Source: Alphaproteobacteria bacterium
GTDB taxonomy: Bacteria; Pseudomonadota; Alphaproteobacteria; Rhizobiales; Aestuariivirgaceae
DNA: 22,336 bases
Direction: 5' to 3'
Assembly: GCA_020441605.1 (NCBI GenBank)
Contig: JAGRLX010000006.1
Span: forward strand, 1-22,336
Shown: in pieces, positions 7,067 through 14,581 of the stretch
Position numbering within the stretch: the first letter of the stretch is position 1
How the letters are laid out: the number at the start of each line of letters is the position of its first letter
Notes under the pieces: model-generated
The model's input: the letters and a program-made list of their open reading frames with translations, nothing else
Database searches by the model: none
What the model was told of the DNA's origin: nothing
Made by a program: the position numbers and the translations under genes

Positions 7067-8636
7067 TGAGCTGCAATCCCATCACGGCTGGGCGGAACAG
7101 CGCCGGATCCATTGTCTTGAGATTTGGAGCGACGATCAACGGAAACTCCGCTTGATCGAGGATATTCGACTGAAGTTCGACACCTGGCGCGATTTCGGTG
7201 ACGACGATGCCCTCAGGGGTGAGTTTCATTACGCAGCGCTCGGTGACATAGGTGACATCCTGACCCTGCTTTACTCCGCGGCGGCCCGAGAAGGAAACCT
7301 GTTCCACATCCTTCACCAGCTTCTTCACCTTCCCCTCCTTCTCTATCCGAAGGGCGCCGTCCACGATATCCATCTTCGCCCCGGCGTTGAAGTAGCCTGA
7401 GAAAACGATTCGCCGTGCACGCGTTGTGATGTCGACAAAGCCTCCGGCCCCCGCGGTCACATGAGGTCTCACACCGAGTTTCGAGACATTCACCGAGCCA
7501 TGGCTATCGATCTGCAGGAAGGAGAGCAATGAACAATCGAAACCGCCTGCCTGGAAATAGGTGAATTGATAGGCTGACGGCACGAAGGCCTCCGCATTGG
7601 AAGAGCAGCCGAACTGGAATTCAAGCAACGGAACGCCGCCGACGGCACCCTGTTCGATCACCCAGGTAGCCTGCCCATGCAGGCCTTCCTCGATGAAAAT
7701 GCGGGGCACATTCGCCGATACCCCAAATCCGAGATTGACCGCCCATCCTGGCCGGATCGTCTGGGCGACCCGCCGGGCGATGGCCTTGCCGGTGCCGAAT
7801 TCCATCAGCGAAAAGCTGTTGACAGGCTTGAAAACTTCGCCCGAGATCGTCGGGTCATAGGGTGTCTGGGTTGTCTGCCACTGGTCCGGCGCCTCGACGA
7901 TATAGTCGACAAGGATGCCTGGTACCCGGACCTGGTGCGGCTTGATGGTTTCGTTCTCCGCGATGGTGCGAACCTGAGCGATGACAATGCCGCCGTTGTT
8001 ATGCGCCGCGAGCGCAAGCTCCATCGCGCCGAGATAAGCGCCTTCCTGCTCGAAGCTCAGATTGCCACGCTCATCGCAGGCGCTGCCCCGGATGATCGCC
8101 ACCTGTGGTACGATGCTGGGAAAATAAAGCCACTCCTCACCATCGAACTGCAGCTTCCGCACGATCGGAGCGGCCGCCGCGCGGCTGTTCATGGCACAGC
8201 CTTCTTGGTCGGGATCGACGAATGTATCGAGCCCGACCTTGGTGATCACGCCGGGCCGCTTGGCAGCCGCCTCGCGCACCATGTCGAAAATGATGCCTGA
8301 GGGAACATTATATGCGGCGATCTCATTGGCGCCGAGCATCTGCCAGATTCTCGGCGGCTCCGCACTCGATGGGCCGGACGGATAGGAACCTCCGATAATG
8401 CGATCGATGAGGCCAGGCTTTGCAATATGCTCAACCCCCCTTATGCCAAACATGTCGCCAGCCGCGATAGGATGCAGCATGGTAAGATTGCGCGGTGCCT
8501 GCTCGCGATCGAAACGCTCGCCAAGCGCCTTGAGCACGGCATCCGGACAGCAGAGTCCGGACGAAGAATTGACCGCAACCGTCGCACCATCAGGAATGGT
8601 ACGGACGGCTTCGGCAGCGGAAACGATCTTTGGCAT
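7059..8636 (-). CDS. Acyl-CoA:carboxylate CoA-transferase, fused alpha-beta (class I)
   Basis: A 525-residue single-chain class I CoA-transferase of the YdiF / propionate CoA-transferase type, in which alpha and beta halves are fused. It moves CoA from a donor such as acetyl-CoA or succinyl-CoA to a free acid. The N-terminal half carries PDGATVAVNSSSGLCCPDAVLKALG. The second half contains the catalytic glutamate in IEQGAVGGVP (Glu328), which forms the glutamyl-CoA thioester, after the MEFGTGKAIARRVA stretch. The start ATG at 8634-8636 follows CAGGTGACCA, a good ribosome-binding site lying over the end of the GMC gene, with only 3 bases between the genes. In this operon it would activate the acid produced from the GMC product. 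The acid is not identifiable. Confidence 0.9.
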   Translation of the reverse strand: MPKIVSAAEAVRTIPDGATVAVNSSSGLCCPDAVLKALGERFDREQAPRNLTMLHPIAAGDMFGIRGVEHIAKPGLIDRIIGGSYPSGPSSAEPPRIWQMLGANEIAAYNVPSGIIFDMVREAAAKRPGVITKVGLDTFVDPDQEGCAMNSRAAAAPIVRKLQFDGEEWLYFPSIVPQVAIIRGSACDERGNLSFEQEGAYLGAMELALAAHNNGGIVIAQVRTIAENETIKPHQVRVPGILVDYIVEAPDQWQTTQTPYDPTISGEVFKPVNSFSLMEFGTGKAIARRVAQTIRPGWAVNLGFGVSANVPRIFIEEGLHGQATWVIEQGAVGGVPLLEFQFGCSSNAEAFVPSAYQFTYFQAGGFDCSLLSFLQIDSHGSVNVSKLGVRPHVTAGAGGFVDITTRARRIVFSGYFNAGAKMDIVDGALRIEKEGKVKKLVKDVEQVSFSGRRGVKQGQDVTYVTERCVMKLTPEGIVVTEIAPGVELQSNILDQAEFPLIVAPNLKTMDPALFRPAVMGLQLNG

Positions 8637-8639
8637 TGG

Positions 8640-10229
8640 TCACCTGTTGTTGCGGATCATATCCGCAGCCTTTTCTGCAATGGCGATTGTGGGAGCGTTG
8701 GTGTTCGACGAATTCAGTTCCGGCATGATGGAGCTGTCGCAGATTCGCAAGCGTTCGATGCCGCGCACCTTCAGGCGCGGATCGACCACCGCCATCTCGT
8801 CACGTCCCATCTTGCAGGTGCCGACCGGATGATAGGACGAGCGTGCGTTGGCGCGAGCGGCCTCTTCATAGTCCCTCTGCGTCCTGACGCCGGGTCCGGG
8901 GAAATGTTCGGCGGAAACGAATTTCTGCATGGATCGTGAGCGGCCGACCTCCTGGGTGATCTTTATACCGTCGATATGACGCGCAAGATCATAGGGCTCG
9001 GCGAAGGAATTGGGGTCGATCAACGGGGCATCGGCAGCATTGGCCGAGCGCAGTCTTACATGACCGCGTGATCGCGGCCTCACATGATATGAGTTGCAGG
9101 TGGCGCCATTCCCGCCAGGGACGGTGCCGACCCCTTCCTCGACGCCTGCGCCCGCAAGAAAATGAAATTGCAGATCCGGAGTATTTTCGTCGCGATCGCT
9201 CCACCAGAAGGCGCCGGCCTCGACAATGTTGGACGCGACAGGACCTGACCGGAAGAACAGATACTGCAGGCCGGCCCAGAGCTGCCAATGCTTCTTCTTG
9301 TACTTGTCGTAGGAATGATCGCCGTTCAAGACCCATATGACGTCGGTGGAGAAATGATCATGGAAATTCTCGCCAACGCCTGGAAGATCGTGCACAACTG
9401 AAATTCCCACCTCCTTGAGATGTGCTGCCGGACCGATTCCCGACAGCATGAGGAGCTTCGGTGAACCGATGGCGCCAGCCGTGACAATTACTTCGCTCGC
9501 AGCATCAATCCGTTTGACTTGGCCGCCTTCGAAAATCTCCACACCGACCGCCCGGCCATGCTCGACGATGATGCGGTTGACGGAGACGCCGGTCCGGACG
9601 GTGAGATTGGCACGGTTCATGACCGGCTTGAGATAGCCCACCGCCACACTGCACCGCCGCCCATTGAGCGTGGTTGTCTGGTAGAGGCCGGCGCCTTCCT
9701 GGCGGCCAGAATTGAAATCCGGATTGTAGGGCATGCCGATATCCATGCAGCCCTGGACATAAGCCATGGACACGCGGTTGTAGGATTGCAGGTCCGACAC
9801 GGCGAGGGGGCCATCAATCCCGTGCTCAGATCCGCCGAGGCGGGTATTGCCTTCCGACTTCAGGAAGTACGGTTTGATATCGTTCCACGACCAACCATCG
9901 CAGCCGTGCCGGGTAGCCCATCCGTCATAGTCTTCCGGGCACCCGCGTGTATAGATTTCGGCATTGATGGAACTGCCGCCACCCAAAACGCGGGCCTGGG
10001 GATAGACGGCTGTCCGGTTGTTGGCATGACGCAGGGGCGCGGTTTCGTATCCCCAGGTCATCGGCCCGGCAGTCATCTTGAAAAAGCCGACGGGCATGTG
10101 GATGAACGGATCGGTGTCGCGAGGCCCCGCCTCAAGCAGCAGGACCCTGGCGTCCGGCTGCTCCGACAGTCTGGCAGCCATGACACAGCCCGCCGATCCG
10201 CCGCCTACGATCACATAATCAAACATCAT
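8640..10229 (-). CDS. GMC family FAD-dependent oxidoreductase (choline/alcohol dehydrogenase-like)
   Basis: A 529-residue flavoprotein that oxidises an alcohol to an aldehyde or ketone, related to choline dehydrogenase and bacterial alcohol dehydrogenases. The N-terminus FDYVIVGGGSAG, with LLLEAG about 30 residues on, is the FAD-binding fold. The GMC active-site pair is visible as His467 in SSYHPVGTCKMG and Asn511 in SSNTNAP near the C-terminus. Start: minus-strand GGAGCGGG precedes tandem ATG codons at 10227-10229 and 10224-10226; I use the first. The frame stays open further upstream but runs through the promoter and the divergent regulator gene, so it is not coding there. It is the first gene of the leftward operon with CoA-transferase and hydratase, and is divergent from a TetR gene with a shared operator. 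Choline is one candidate, but no betaine aldehyde dehydrogenase is nearby, so a carbohydrate-derived or other alcohol fits the context better. Confidence 0.9.
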   Translation of the reverse strand: MMFDYVIVGGGSAGCVMAARLSEQPDARVLLLEAGPRDTDPFIHMPVGFFKMTAGPMTWGYETAPLRHANNRTAVYPQARVLGGGSSINAEIYTRGCPEDYDGWATRHGCDGWSWNDIKPYFLKSEGNTRLGGSEHGIDGPLAVSDLQSYNRVSMAYVQGCMDIGMPYNPDFNSGRQEGAGLYQTTTLNGRRCSVAVGYLKPVMNRANLTVRTGVSVNRIIVEHGRAVGVEIFEGGQVKRIDAASEVIVTAGAIGSPKLLMLSGIGPAAHLKEVGISVVHDLPGVGENFHDHFSTDVIWVLNGDHSYDKYKKKHWQLWAGLQYLFFRSGPVASNIVEAGAFWWSDRDENTPDLQFHFLAGAGVEEGVGTVPGGNGATCNSYHVRPRSRGHVRLRSANAADAPLIDPNSFAEPYDLARHIDGIKITQEVGRSRSMQKFVSAEHFPGPGVRTQRDYEEAARANARSSYHPVGTCKMGRDEMAVVDPRLKVRGIERLRICDSSIMPELNSSNTNAPTIAIAEKAADMIRNNR

Positions 10230-10245
10230 CCCGCTCCACAGGCCC

Positions 10246-10274
10246 TTGTCAGACCAATCACCCCATCTTATAAA
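10246..10274 (+). promoter_or_regulatory. Sigma70-like promoter of the first TetR operon
   Basis: TTGTCA (10246-10251) and TATAAA (10269-10274) are separated by 17 bases. Transcription would start near 10281 and give a 5' leader of about 25 bases before the GTG start. The -10 overlaps the left arm of the palindrome at 10272-10291. Confidence 0.65.
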
Positions 10275-10294
10275 TAACCAGTTGGTTATTTCAA
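10267..10294 (-). promoter_or_regulatory. Sigma70-like promoter of the GMC/CoA-transferase/hydratase operon
   Basis: On the minus strand TTGAAA (10294-10289) and TATAAG (10272-10267) are separated by 16 bases, and the operator palindrome occupies this spacer. Transcription would start near 10260, about 30 bases before the GMC start. The promoter overlaps the oppositely oriented TetR promoter back to back. Confidence 0.65.
10272..10291. promoter_or_regulatory. TetR-type operator palindrome shared by two divergent promoters
   Basis: AAATAACCAGTTGGTTATTT: two perfect 9-bp arms around a 2-base centre. The core ACCA-NN-TGGT resembles half-sites known for other TetR-family proteins such as RutR. 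It lies in the only gap between the GMC gene and the TetR gene and overlaps the -10 of one promoter and the spacer of the other. One bound dimer could therefore silence both operons, including the regulator itself. Confidence 0.8.
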
Positions 10295-10305
10295 GAGGCG
10301 GAGTG

Positions 10306-10974
10306 GTGGCAAAGGCGCAATCCCCGAAGGTCCGTGATCCGGAGGCAACCCGATCCCGGATCCTGGCAGCGGCGAAAACCGAGTTCGCGCGCAAGGGCCT
10401 GGGCGGGGCCCGTGTCGACGACATCGCCATCCGCGCCAAGGCCAACAAGCGTATGCTCTACCACTATTTCGGCAACAAGGATGAGCTGTTCAGAATCACG
10501 CTGGAAGACGCCTACGGCAGCATCAGGACGGCGGAAGCAAAACTCGAGATCGAAAAGGACGATCCCATTACCGCCATCATCCGCCTGGTCCAGTTCACGT
10601 GGCAATATTATCTGGAAAATCCCGAGTTCATCACGTTGGTCAACAGCGAAAACCTTCACAAGGCCCGGCATATCAAGTCGTCGGCGCGCATGCGTGAGAT
10701 GAGCCGCCCTTTCGTCGGCCGCATGCGCGGCCTGCTGGAACGCGGTGCGGCGGCCGGTGTCTTCAGGCCGGACATGGATCCTGCCCAGGTTAACATCACC
10801 ATTGCGGCAATCGGCTATTATTATCTGACCAACCGCTTTACCGGGTCCATCGTCTTCGAGCGTGACCTGATGAATGACAAATCACTGGCCGAAAGGCTCG
10901 ACTTCAACATCAAGACAATCCTGCGGCTCGTGTGCACGCCCGAGACACTGGCAAGCTTGGAGGCACAGTCATGA
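10306..10974 (+). CDS. TetR/AcrR family transcriptional regulator (first paralogue)
   Basis: About 222 residues. The N-terminal helix-turn-helix domain is clear: RILAAAKTEFARKG, VDDIAIRAKANKRMLYHYFG and NKDELF, at about residues 16-61. A ligand and dimer domain follows, with FTWQYYLENPEFITLVNSEN and IAAIGYYYLTNRFTG. I place the start at GTG 10306 (GTG 10303 is the alternative): AGAGG lies seven bases upstream. An ATG further upstream (10246) sits inside the -35 of its own promoter, so it cannot be the start. It overlaps the SDR gene by ATGA, so regulator and enzymes share one mRNA. It is predicted to repress itself and the divergent GMC operon through the palindrome at 10272-10291. The ligand is unknown; a sugar-like intermediate or a CoA thioester are both plausible. 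It is a close paralogue of the protein at 19339-20004. Confidence 0.9.
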   Translation: MAKAQSPKVRDPEATRSRILAAAKTEFARKGLGGARVDDIAIRAKANKRMLYHYFGNKDELFRITLEDAYGSIRTAEAKLEIEKDDPITAIIRLVQFTWQYYLENPEFITLVNSENLHKARHIKSSARMREMSRPFVGRMRGLLERGAAAGVFRPDMDPAQVNITIAAIGYYYLTNRFTGSIVFERDLMNDKSLAERLDFNIKTILRLVCTPETLASLEAQS

Positions 10975-11732
10975 CACAGATCGCATTGGTCACGGGGGCA
11001 CGGCGTGGCATAGGCAAGGCAATCGCCCTGGGCCTGGCGGAGGCTGGATTTGACGTTGCCATAGCGGATGTCGCCCAGTCCGAAGATTTGTCGGCCGTAG
11101 CAGACGCCATTGTCACCAGGGGCCGCAAGGCGGTGGCCATCGCTGGCGACATTGCGAAGATCGAAGACCACGCAAGACTGCTCGATCAGGTGGAAACGGC
11201 GCTTGGCCCCATCACGACGCTGGTCAACAATGCGGGAGTTTCCGTCATGAGCCGGGGAGATCTCCTGGATGTGACGCCGGAAAGCTATGACCGCTGCCTG
11301 TCCGTGAATACCAGGGGTACTTTCTTTCTCACGCAGGCCTGTGCTCGCAGGCTGCGCGCCGTCAAGACCGATGGTCATCGCAGCATTGTCACCATCTCGT
11401 CGGCCAACGCAGTGGCACCATCAATCGCGCGTGGGGAATATTGCGTGTCGAAGGCCGGTGCTTCGATGGTTTCGAAGCTCTTCGCGGCTCGACTGTCGGA
11501 CGAGGGGATCGGCGTCTATGAGATTCAACCGGGATTTATCGAGACCGACATGACGGCTCCCTCGAAGGCGAAGTACGACAAGTTGATCGACGAAGGTCTG
11601 ACAGTCATCAGGCGCTTCGGCACACCGCAGGAAGTGGCCAGAATCGCCGTCACTCTCGCAACGGGCCTCCTTCCCTATACAAGCGGACAAATCATTCAGG
11701 CCGATGGCGGCCTGCTCAGCGTGAGATACTAG
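10971..11732 (+). CDS. Short-chain dehydrogenase/reductase (SDR), FabG-like
   Basis: A 253-residue classical SDR that oxidises or reduces a hydroxyl/keto group with a nicotinamide cofactor. It has the cofactor loop TGARRGIG (8-15), Asp33 at the end of beta-2 (IAD, which favours NAD over NADP), NNAG (86-89), Ser144 and YCVSK (Tyr157, Lys161). The C-terminal YTSGQIIQADGG is also typical. ATG 10971 overlaps the TetR stop (ATGA) and has GGAGG upstream, so I prefer it to an in-frame ATG 39 bases earlier. It lies 2 bases before the DUF993 gene. In this operon it probably oxidises the imported polyol or sugar derivative ahead of isomerisation and aldol cleavage. FabG-like resemblance should not be read as fatty-acid synthesis. 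Confidence 0.9.
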   Translation: MTQIALVTGARRGIGKAIALGLAEAGFDVAIADVAQSEDLSAVADAIVTRGRKAVAIAGDIAKIEDHARLLDQVETALGPITTLVNNAGVSVMSRGDLLDVTPESYDRCLSVNTRGTFFLTQACARRLRAVKTDGHRSIVTISSANAVAPSIARGEYCVSKAGASMVSKLFAARLSDEGIGVYEIQPGFIETDMTAPSKAKYDKLIDEGLTVIRRFGTPQEVARIAVTLATGLLPYTSGQIIQADGGLLSVRY

Positions 11733-11734
11733 AC

Positions 11735-12889
11735 ATGAAGATCAGACTACCGGATGCCGGGGGCACGTTCGAAGAGTACCAACTGCGGGGTTCGCCTTTG
11801 CCGGTCACTGCACCGAAGGGTCCTTTCAACCGCATCGCTTTTGCGGCAGCGCATGTGGTGGCCGATCCGTTCAGCAGCGCCGATCCCATGGGGTCGCCGT
11901 CCCTCGATTGGGAGACGACCCTGGCCTATCGCCGCTACCTCCTCGATCTCGGTTTTGGCATCGCCGAGGCCATGGATACATCGCAGCGGGGAATGGGCCT
12001 GGATTGGCCACAAGCGCTGGAACTGATCCGCCGTTCGCTCTTGGATGCCGGCGCCCGCGCCTCTCTGATCTATTCGGGCTGCGGCACCGATCATCTCAAC
12101 CCGAACGATGCCCGTTCGCTGGATGACGTAATTGCGGCCTATCTCGAGCAGCTTCACGCAATCCAGAAGCTGGATGGGCGCATCATTCTCATGGCGAGCC
12201 GCGCCCTGGTGCGCGTGGCGCGATCTCCCGATGACTATGCCAAGGTCTATGCGCGGGTGCTGCGCGAGGCTGACAACCCTGTGATTCTCCATTGGCTGGG
12301 CGAGATGTTCGATCCCGCGCTCAAGGGCTATTGGGGCGACAATGACTTTGCCCGGACCATGGAAACCTGCCTCGGCATCATCGCCGAAAATGCGGCGAAG
12401 GTGGATGGCATCAAGATCTCGCTCCTTGACGATCAGAAAGAGATCGTGATGCGGCGGCGGCTGCCGGGCTCCGTCAAGATGTACACTGGCGATGACTTCA
12501 ATTATCCCGACCTCATTGCAGGCGATGACAAGGGCTATTCCCATGCATTGCTTGGCATATTCGATGCCATTGCACCGGCAGCGTCAGCGGCCCTCGCGGC
12601 CCTGGCCAGACATGATCTTGCCACCTACCACAGCCTCATGGATCCAACGGTGCCCCTGTCCAGGCTGATCTTCCGGGCGCCAACCCAATACTACAAGACC
12701 GGCATCGTGTTCCTCGCCTGGCTGAACGGCCATCAGAATCATTTCGTCATGGTTGCCGGAGCCCAGGCGATGCGGCAACTGCCCTACTTCACCGAAGTCT
12801 TCAAGCTCGCCGACCAGGCGGGGCTGCTGCGCGATCCAGGCCTCGCAGCGGACCGGATGCGCCGGCTTCTCGCCCTCTACGGTACCTGA
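11735..12889 (+). CDS. DUF993 family protein, dihydrodipicolinate-synthase-like TIM barrel
   Basis: 384 residues, matching in length and sequence the DUF993 family, which is related to dihydrodipicolinate synthase and other class I aldolases. Recognisable blocks are FNRIAFAAAHVVADP (31-45), DTSQRGMGLDWPQALELIRR (81-100), LIYSGCGTDHL (111-121) and PVILHW (182-187). In DGIKIS, Lys227 sits where DHDPS-family enzymes place the Schiff-base lysine (GxKxS). The later FNYPDLIAGDDKGYSHALLGIFDAIAP region aligns with the end of the DHDPS barrel. I know of no assigned reaction for the family. The likely role is aldol cleavage or condensation of a sugar-acid-like substrate. The gene is tightly packed between SDR and isomerase (TGATG overlap with the latter), implying consecutive steps. 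Confidence 0.85.
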   Translation: MKIRLPDAGGTFEEYQLRGSPLPVTAPKGPFNRIAFAAAHVVADPFSSADPMGSPSLDWETTLAYRRYLLDLGFGIAEAMDTSQRGMGLDWPQALELIRRSLLDAGARASLIYSGCGTDHLNPNDARSLDDVIAAYLEQLHAIQKLDGRIILMASRALVRVARSPDDYAKVYARVLREADNPVILHWLGEMFDPALKGYWGDNDFARTMETCLGIIAENAAKVDGIKISLLDDQKEIVMRRRLPGSVKMYTGDDFNYPDLIAGDDKGYSHALLGIFDAIAPAASAALAALARHDLATYHSLMDPTVPLSRLIFRAPTQYYKTGIVFLAWLNGHQNHFVMVAGAQAMRQLPYFTEVFKLADQAGLLRDPGLAADRMRRLLALYGT

Positions 12890-13743
12890 TGCGTGACCTT
12901 GGTGCGCATCCAGAGCTTTGTGCCGTCAACACCGCGACGCTCGGCTTTCAGGCACCGATCGGAGATGTGATCGATGCCATTGCACGCGCGGGCTATGGCG
13001 GCATCGCGCCCTGGCGGCGTGAAGTGGAGGGCCAGGACACGGCGGTGATCGCGCGTCGGATCAGGGACGCGCGGCTCACGGTTACCGGCTACTGCCGCAG
13101 CACCTATATTCCCGCCGTGGACAGGGCGGGATTCCTGGCAAATGTCGAGGCCAACCGCCGCGCCATCGACGACGCCGCCATCCTGGGGGCCAGTTCCTTC
13201 GTCATGGTCGTCGGAAGTCTGCCAAGCGGTTCGAAGGATCTTGCCGGCGCCCGTGCCCAGGTGGCGGAAGCATCGGCCCTGCTCCTGGAACATGGTAAAT
13301 CATGCAGTGTGCGGATCGCGCTGGAACCTCTCCACCCCGTCTATGCCGCTGACCGGTCGTGCCTTTCTCTGCTCGAAGAGGCCCTGGATCTCTGCGACGA
13401 AATCGAAGGATCGACGGCTGATCCCTGGCTCGGTACCTGCATCGACGTTTATCACGTCTGGTGGGATCCGAACCTGCAGCGCGACATCGCCCGGGCAGGA
13501 GCCGCCAATCGCATCTTCGGCTTTCATGTTTGTGACTGGCTGGTGCCGACTGCCGATGTGCTCAATGACCGGGGCATGATGGGCGACGGCGTGATCGATA
13601 TTCCTGCCATCAGGCGCATGATCGAGGGTGCCGGCTACGACGGACTCACGGAGGTCGAGATCTTCTCGGCCAACAACTGGTGGAAACGGCCCATGGCCGA
13701 AACTCTTTATGTGTGCCGCGAGCGCTTCGCCAAGGCTACCTGA
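12889..13743 (+). CDS. Sugar phosphate isomerase/epimerase family TIM-barrel protein
   Basis: A 284-residue protein of the xylose-isomerase-like / AP endonuclease 2 barrel family (IolE, hydroxypyruvate isomerase and sugar epimerase relatives). Metal-ligand candidates at the barrel strand ends are Glu146 (IALEPLHP), Asp186 and His189 (CIDVYHVWWD), His213 (GFHVCDW) and Glu255/Glu257 (TEVEIFS). The N-terminus VNTATLGFQAPIGDVIDAIARAGYGGI is typical. It begins within the stop codon of the DUF993 gene (TGATG), implying translational coupling. It is the last gene of the TetR-SDR-DUF993 operon and converges on the aldo/keto reductase gene with a 10-base gap and no visible terminator. It probably converts the SDR product into the form cleaved by DUF993, or acts just after it. 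The exact reaction is unknown. Confidence 0.87.
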   Translation: MRDLGAHPELCAVNTATLGFQAPIGDVIDAIARAGYGGIAPWRREVEGQDTAVIARRIRDARLTVTGYCRSTYIPAVDRAGFLANVEANRRAIDDAAILGASSFVMVVGSLPSGSKDLAGARAQVAEASALLLEHGKSCSVRIALEPLHPVYAADRSCLSLLEEALDLCDEIEGSTADPWLGTCIDVYHVWWDPNLQRDIARAGAANRIFGFHVCDWLVPTADVLNDRGMMGDGVIDIPAIRRMIEGAGYDGLTEVEIFSANNWWKRPMAETLYVCRERFAKAT

Positions 13744-13753
13744 ACCCGGTCAC

Positions 13754-14572
13754 TCAATCGTCCCAGCGTCCGGCCATCCACGATGGATTGATGGTACGGC
13801 CCTGGCGGGTGCCCAAGGCCGAAATCGCTGCCATGTCGGCGTCGGATAGCTCGAAGTCGAAGATCCTGAGATTTGAAATGGCGTTGTCGCGCTTGGTTGT
13901 CATCGGGATGGCTATGACACCTTGTTGAACGATCCAGCGGAGAACCACCTCGGAGGGCGGCCGCCCGATGCGCCTGGCGATTTCCTGAATAACCGGGGGA
14001 CGGAGTGCCGCCCCACGCGCCAGCGGGCTGTATGCGGAGAGGGCAACTCCAAGTTCATTGGCCGTTGCGAGAACATCGCGCTGGTCAAGCAGGGGATGGA
14101 ATTCCACCTGGTTGTTGATGAGGGCGCCGCCGGTTCTGGTCTGGGCCCGCCGCATCATGGTCGGTGTGAAATTGCTGATGCCAACGCTTCTCGCCATACC
14201 CTTCTGCTTTTCCGCCATCAGTCGGTCGAGGGCAGCGTCGAACTCCGCGCCTTCGGGTGGCCAATGGATGAGCAGCAGATCGGCGGGGCCGCCAAGGTCC
14301 TCCATCGACCGAGCCACAGTATCGGCAAAGCGCTCCTTGCCGACATTGCCCGGATCGACCTTGGTCACGATGTAAAGCTCTGATCGCGGCACCCCGCAGG
14401 CCTTGATGGCGCGACCGACATCGGCCTCGTTGCCATACATCTGCGCAGTATCGATATGACGGATGCCGAGATCGATGGCCATGCGCACCGCTGTCTCGCA
14501 ATCGCTGCCGGTCAGCGGAAACGTGCCAAGCCCAAATAAAGGAATACCGTTGATCTTCGGGATGTCTGCCAC
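13754..14572 (-). CDS. Aldo/keto reductase, 2,5-diketo-gluconate-reductase-like
   Basis: A 272-residue NADPH-type aldo/keto reductase of the bacterial DkgA/DkgB kind. The catalytic tetrad is complete: Asp41 and Tyr46 in HIDTAQMYGNE, Lys71 in VTKV and His103 in LLIHWP. GISNF and the later PMTTKRDNAISNL cofactor-binding block are present. The start is GTG (14570-14572), chosen because AGGAG lies seven bases upstream, overlapping the stop codon of the preceding permease. It is the last gene of the CUT2 importer operon, 9 bases after the permease, so it very likely acts on the imported compound or a direct product by reducing an aldehyde or ketone. It converges on the isomerase gene. Confidence 0.9.
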   Translation of the reverse strand: MADIPKINGIPLFGLGTFPLTGSDCETAVRMAIDLGIRHIDTAQMYGNEADVGRAIKACGVPRSELYIVTKVDPGNVGKERFADTVARSMEDLGGPADLLLIHWPPEGAEFDAALDRLMAEKQKGMARSVGISNFTPTMMRRAQTRTGGALINNQVEFHPLLDQRDVLATANELGVALSAYSPLARGAALRPPVIQEIARRIGRPPSEVVLRWIVQQGVIAIPMTTKRDNAISNLRIFDFELSDADMAAISALGTRQGRTINPSWMAGRWDD

Positions 14573-14581
14573 ACACTTCTC

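Noticed and set aside
8640..10229. Assignment of the GMC gene as choline dehydrogenase (betA)
   Set aside because: GMC motifs do not fix the substrate, and no betaine aldehyde dehydrogenase, BetI-like pairing or choline importer accompanies it.
9519..10277. Plus-strand open frame opposite the GMC gene
   Set aside because: Antisense shadow that would cross the shared promoter and operator; no motif.
11747..12544. Minus-strand open frame opposite the DUF993 gene
   Set aside because: Antisense shadow; DUF993 motifs are unambiguous on the plus strand.
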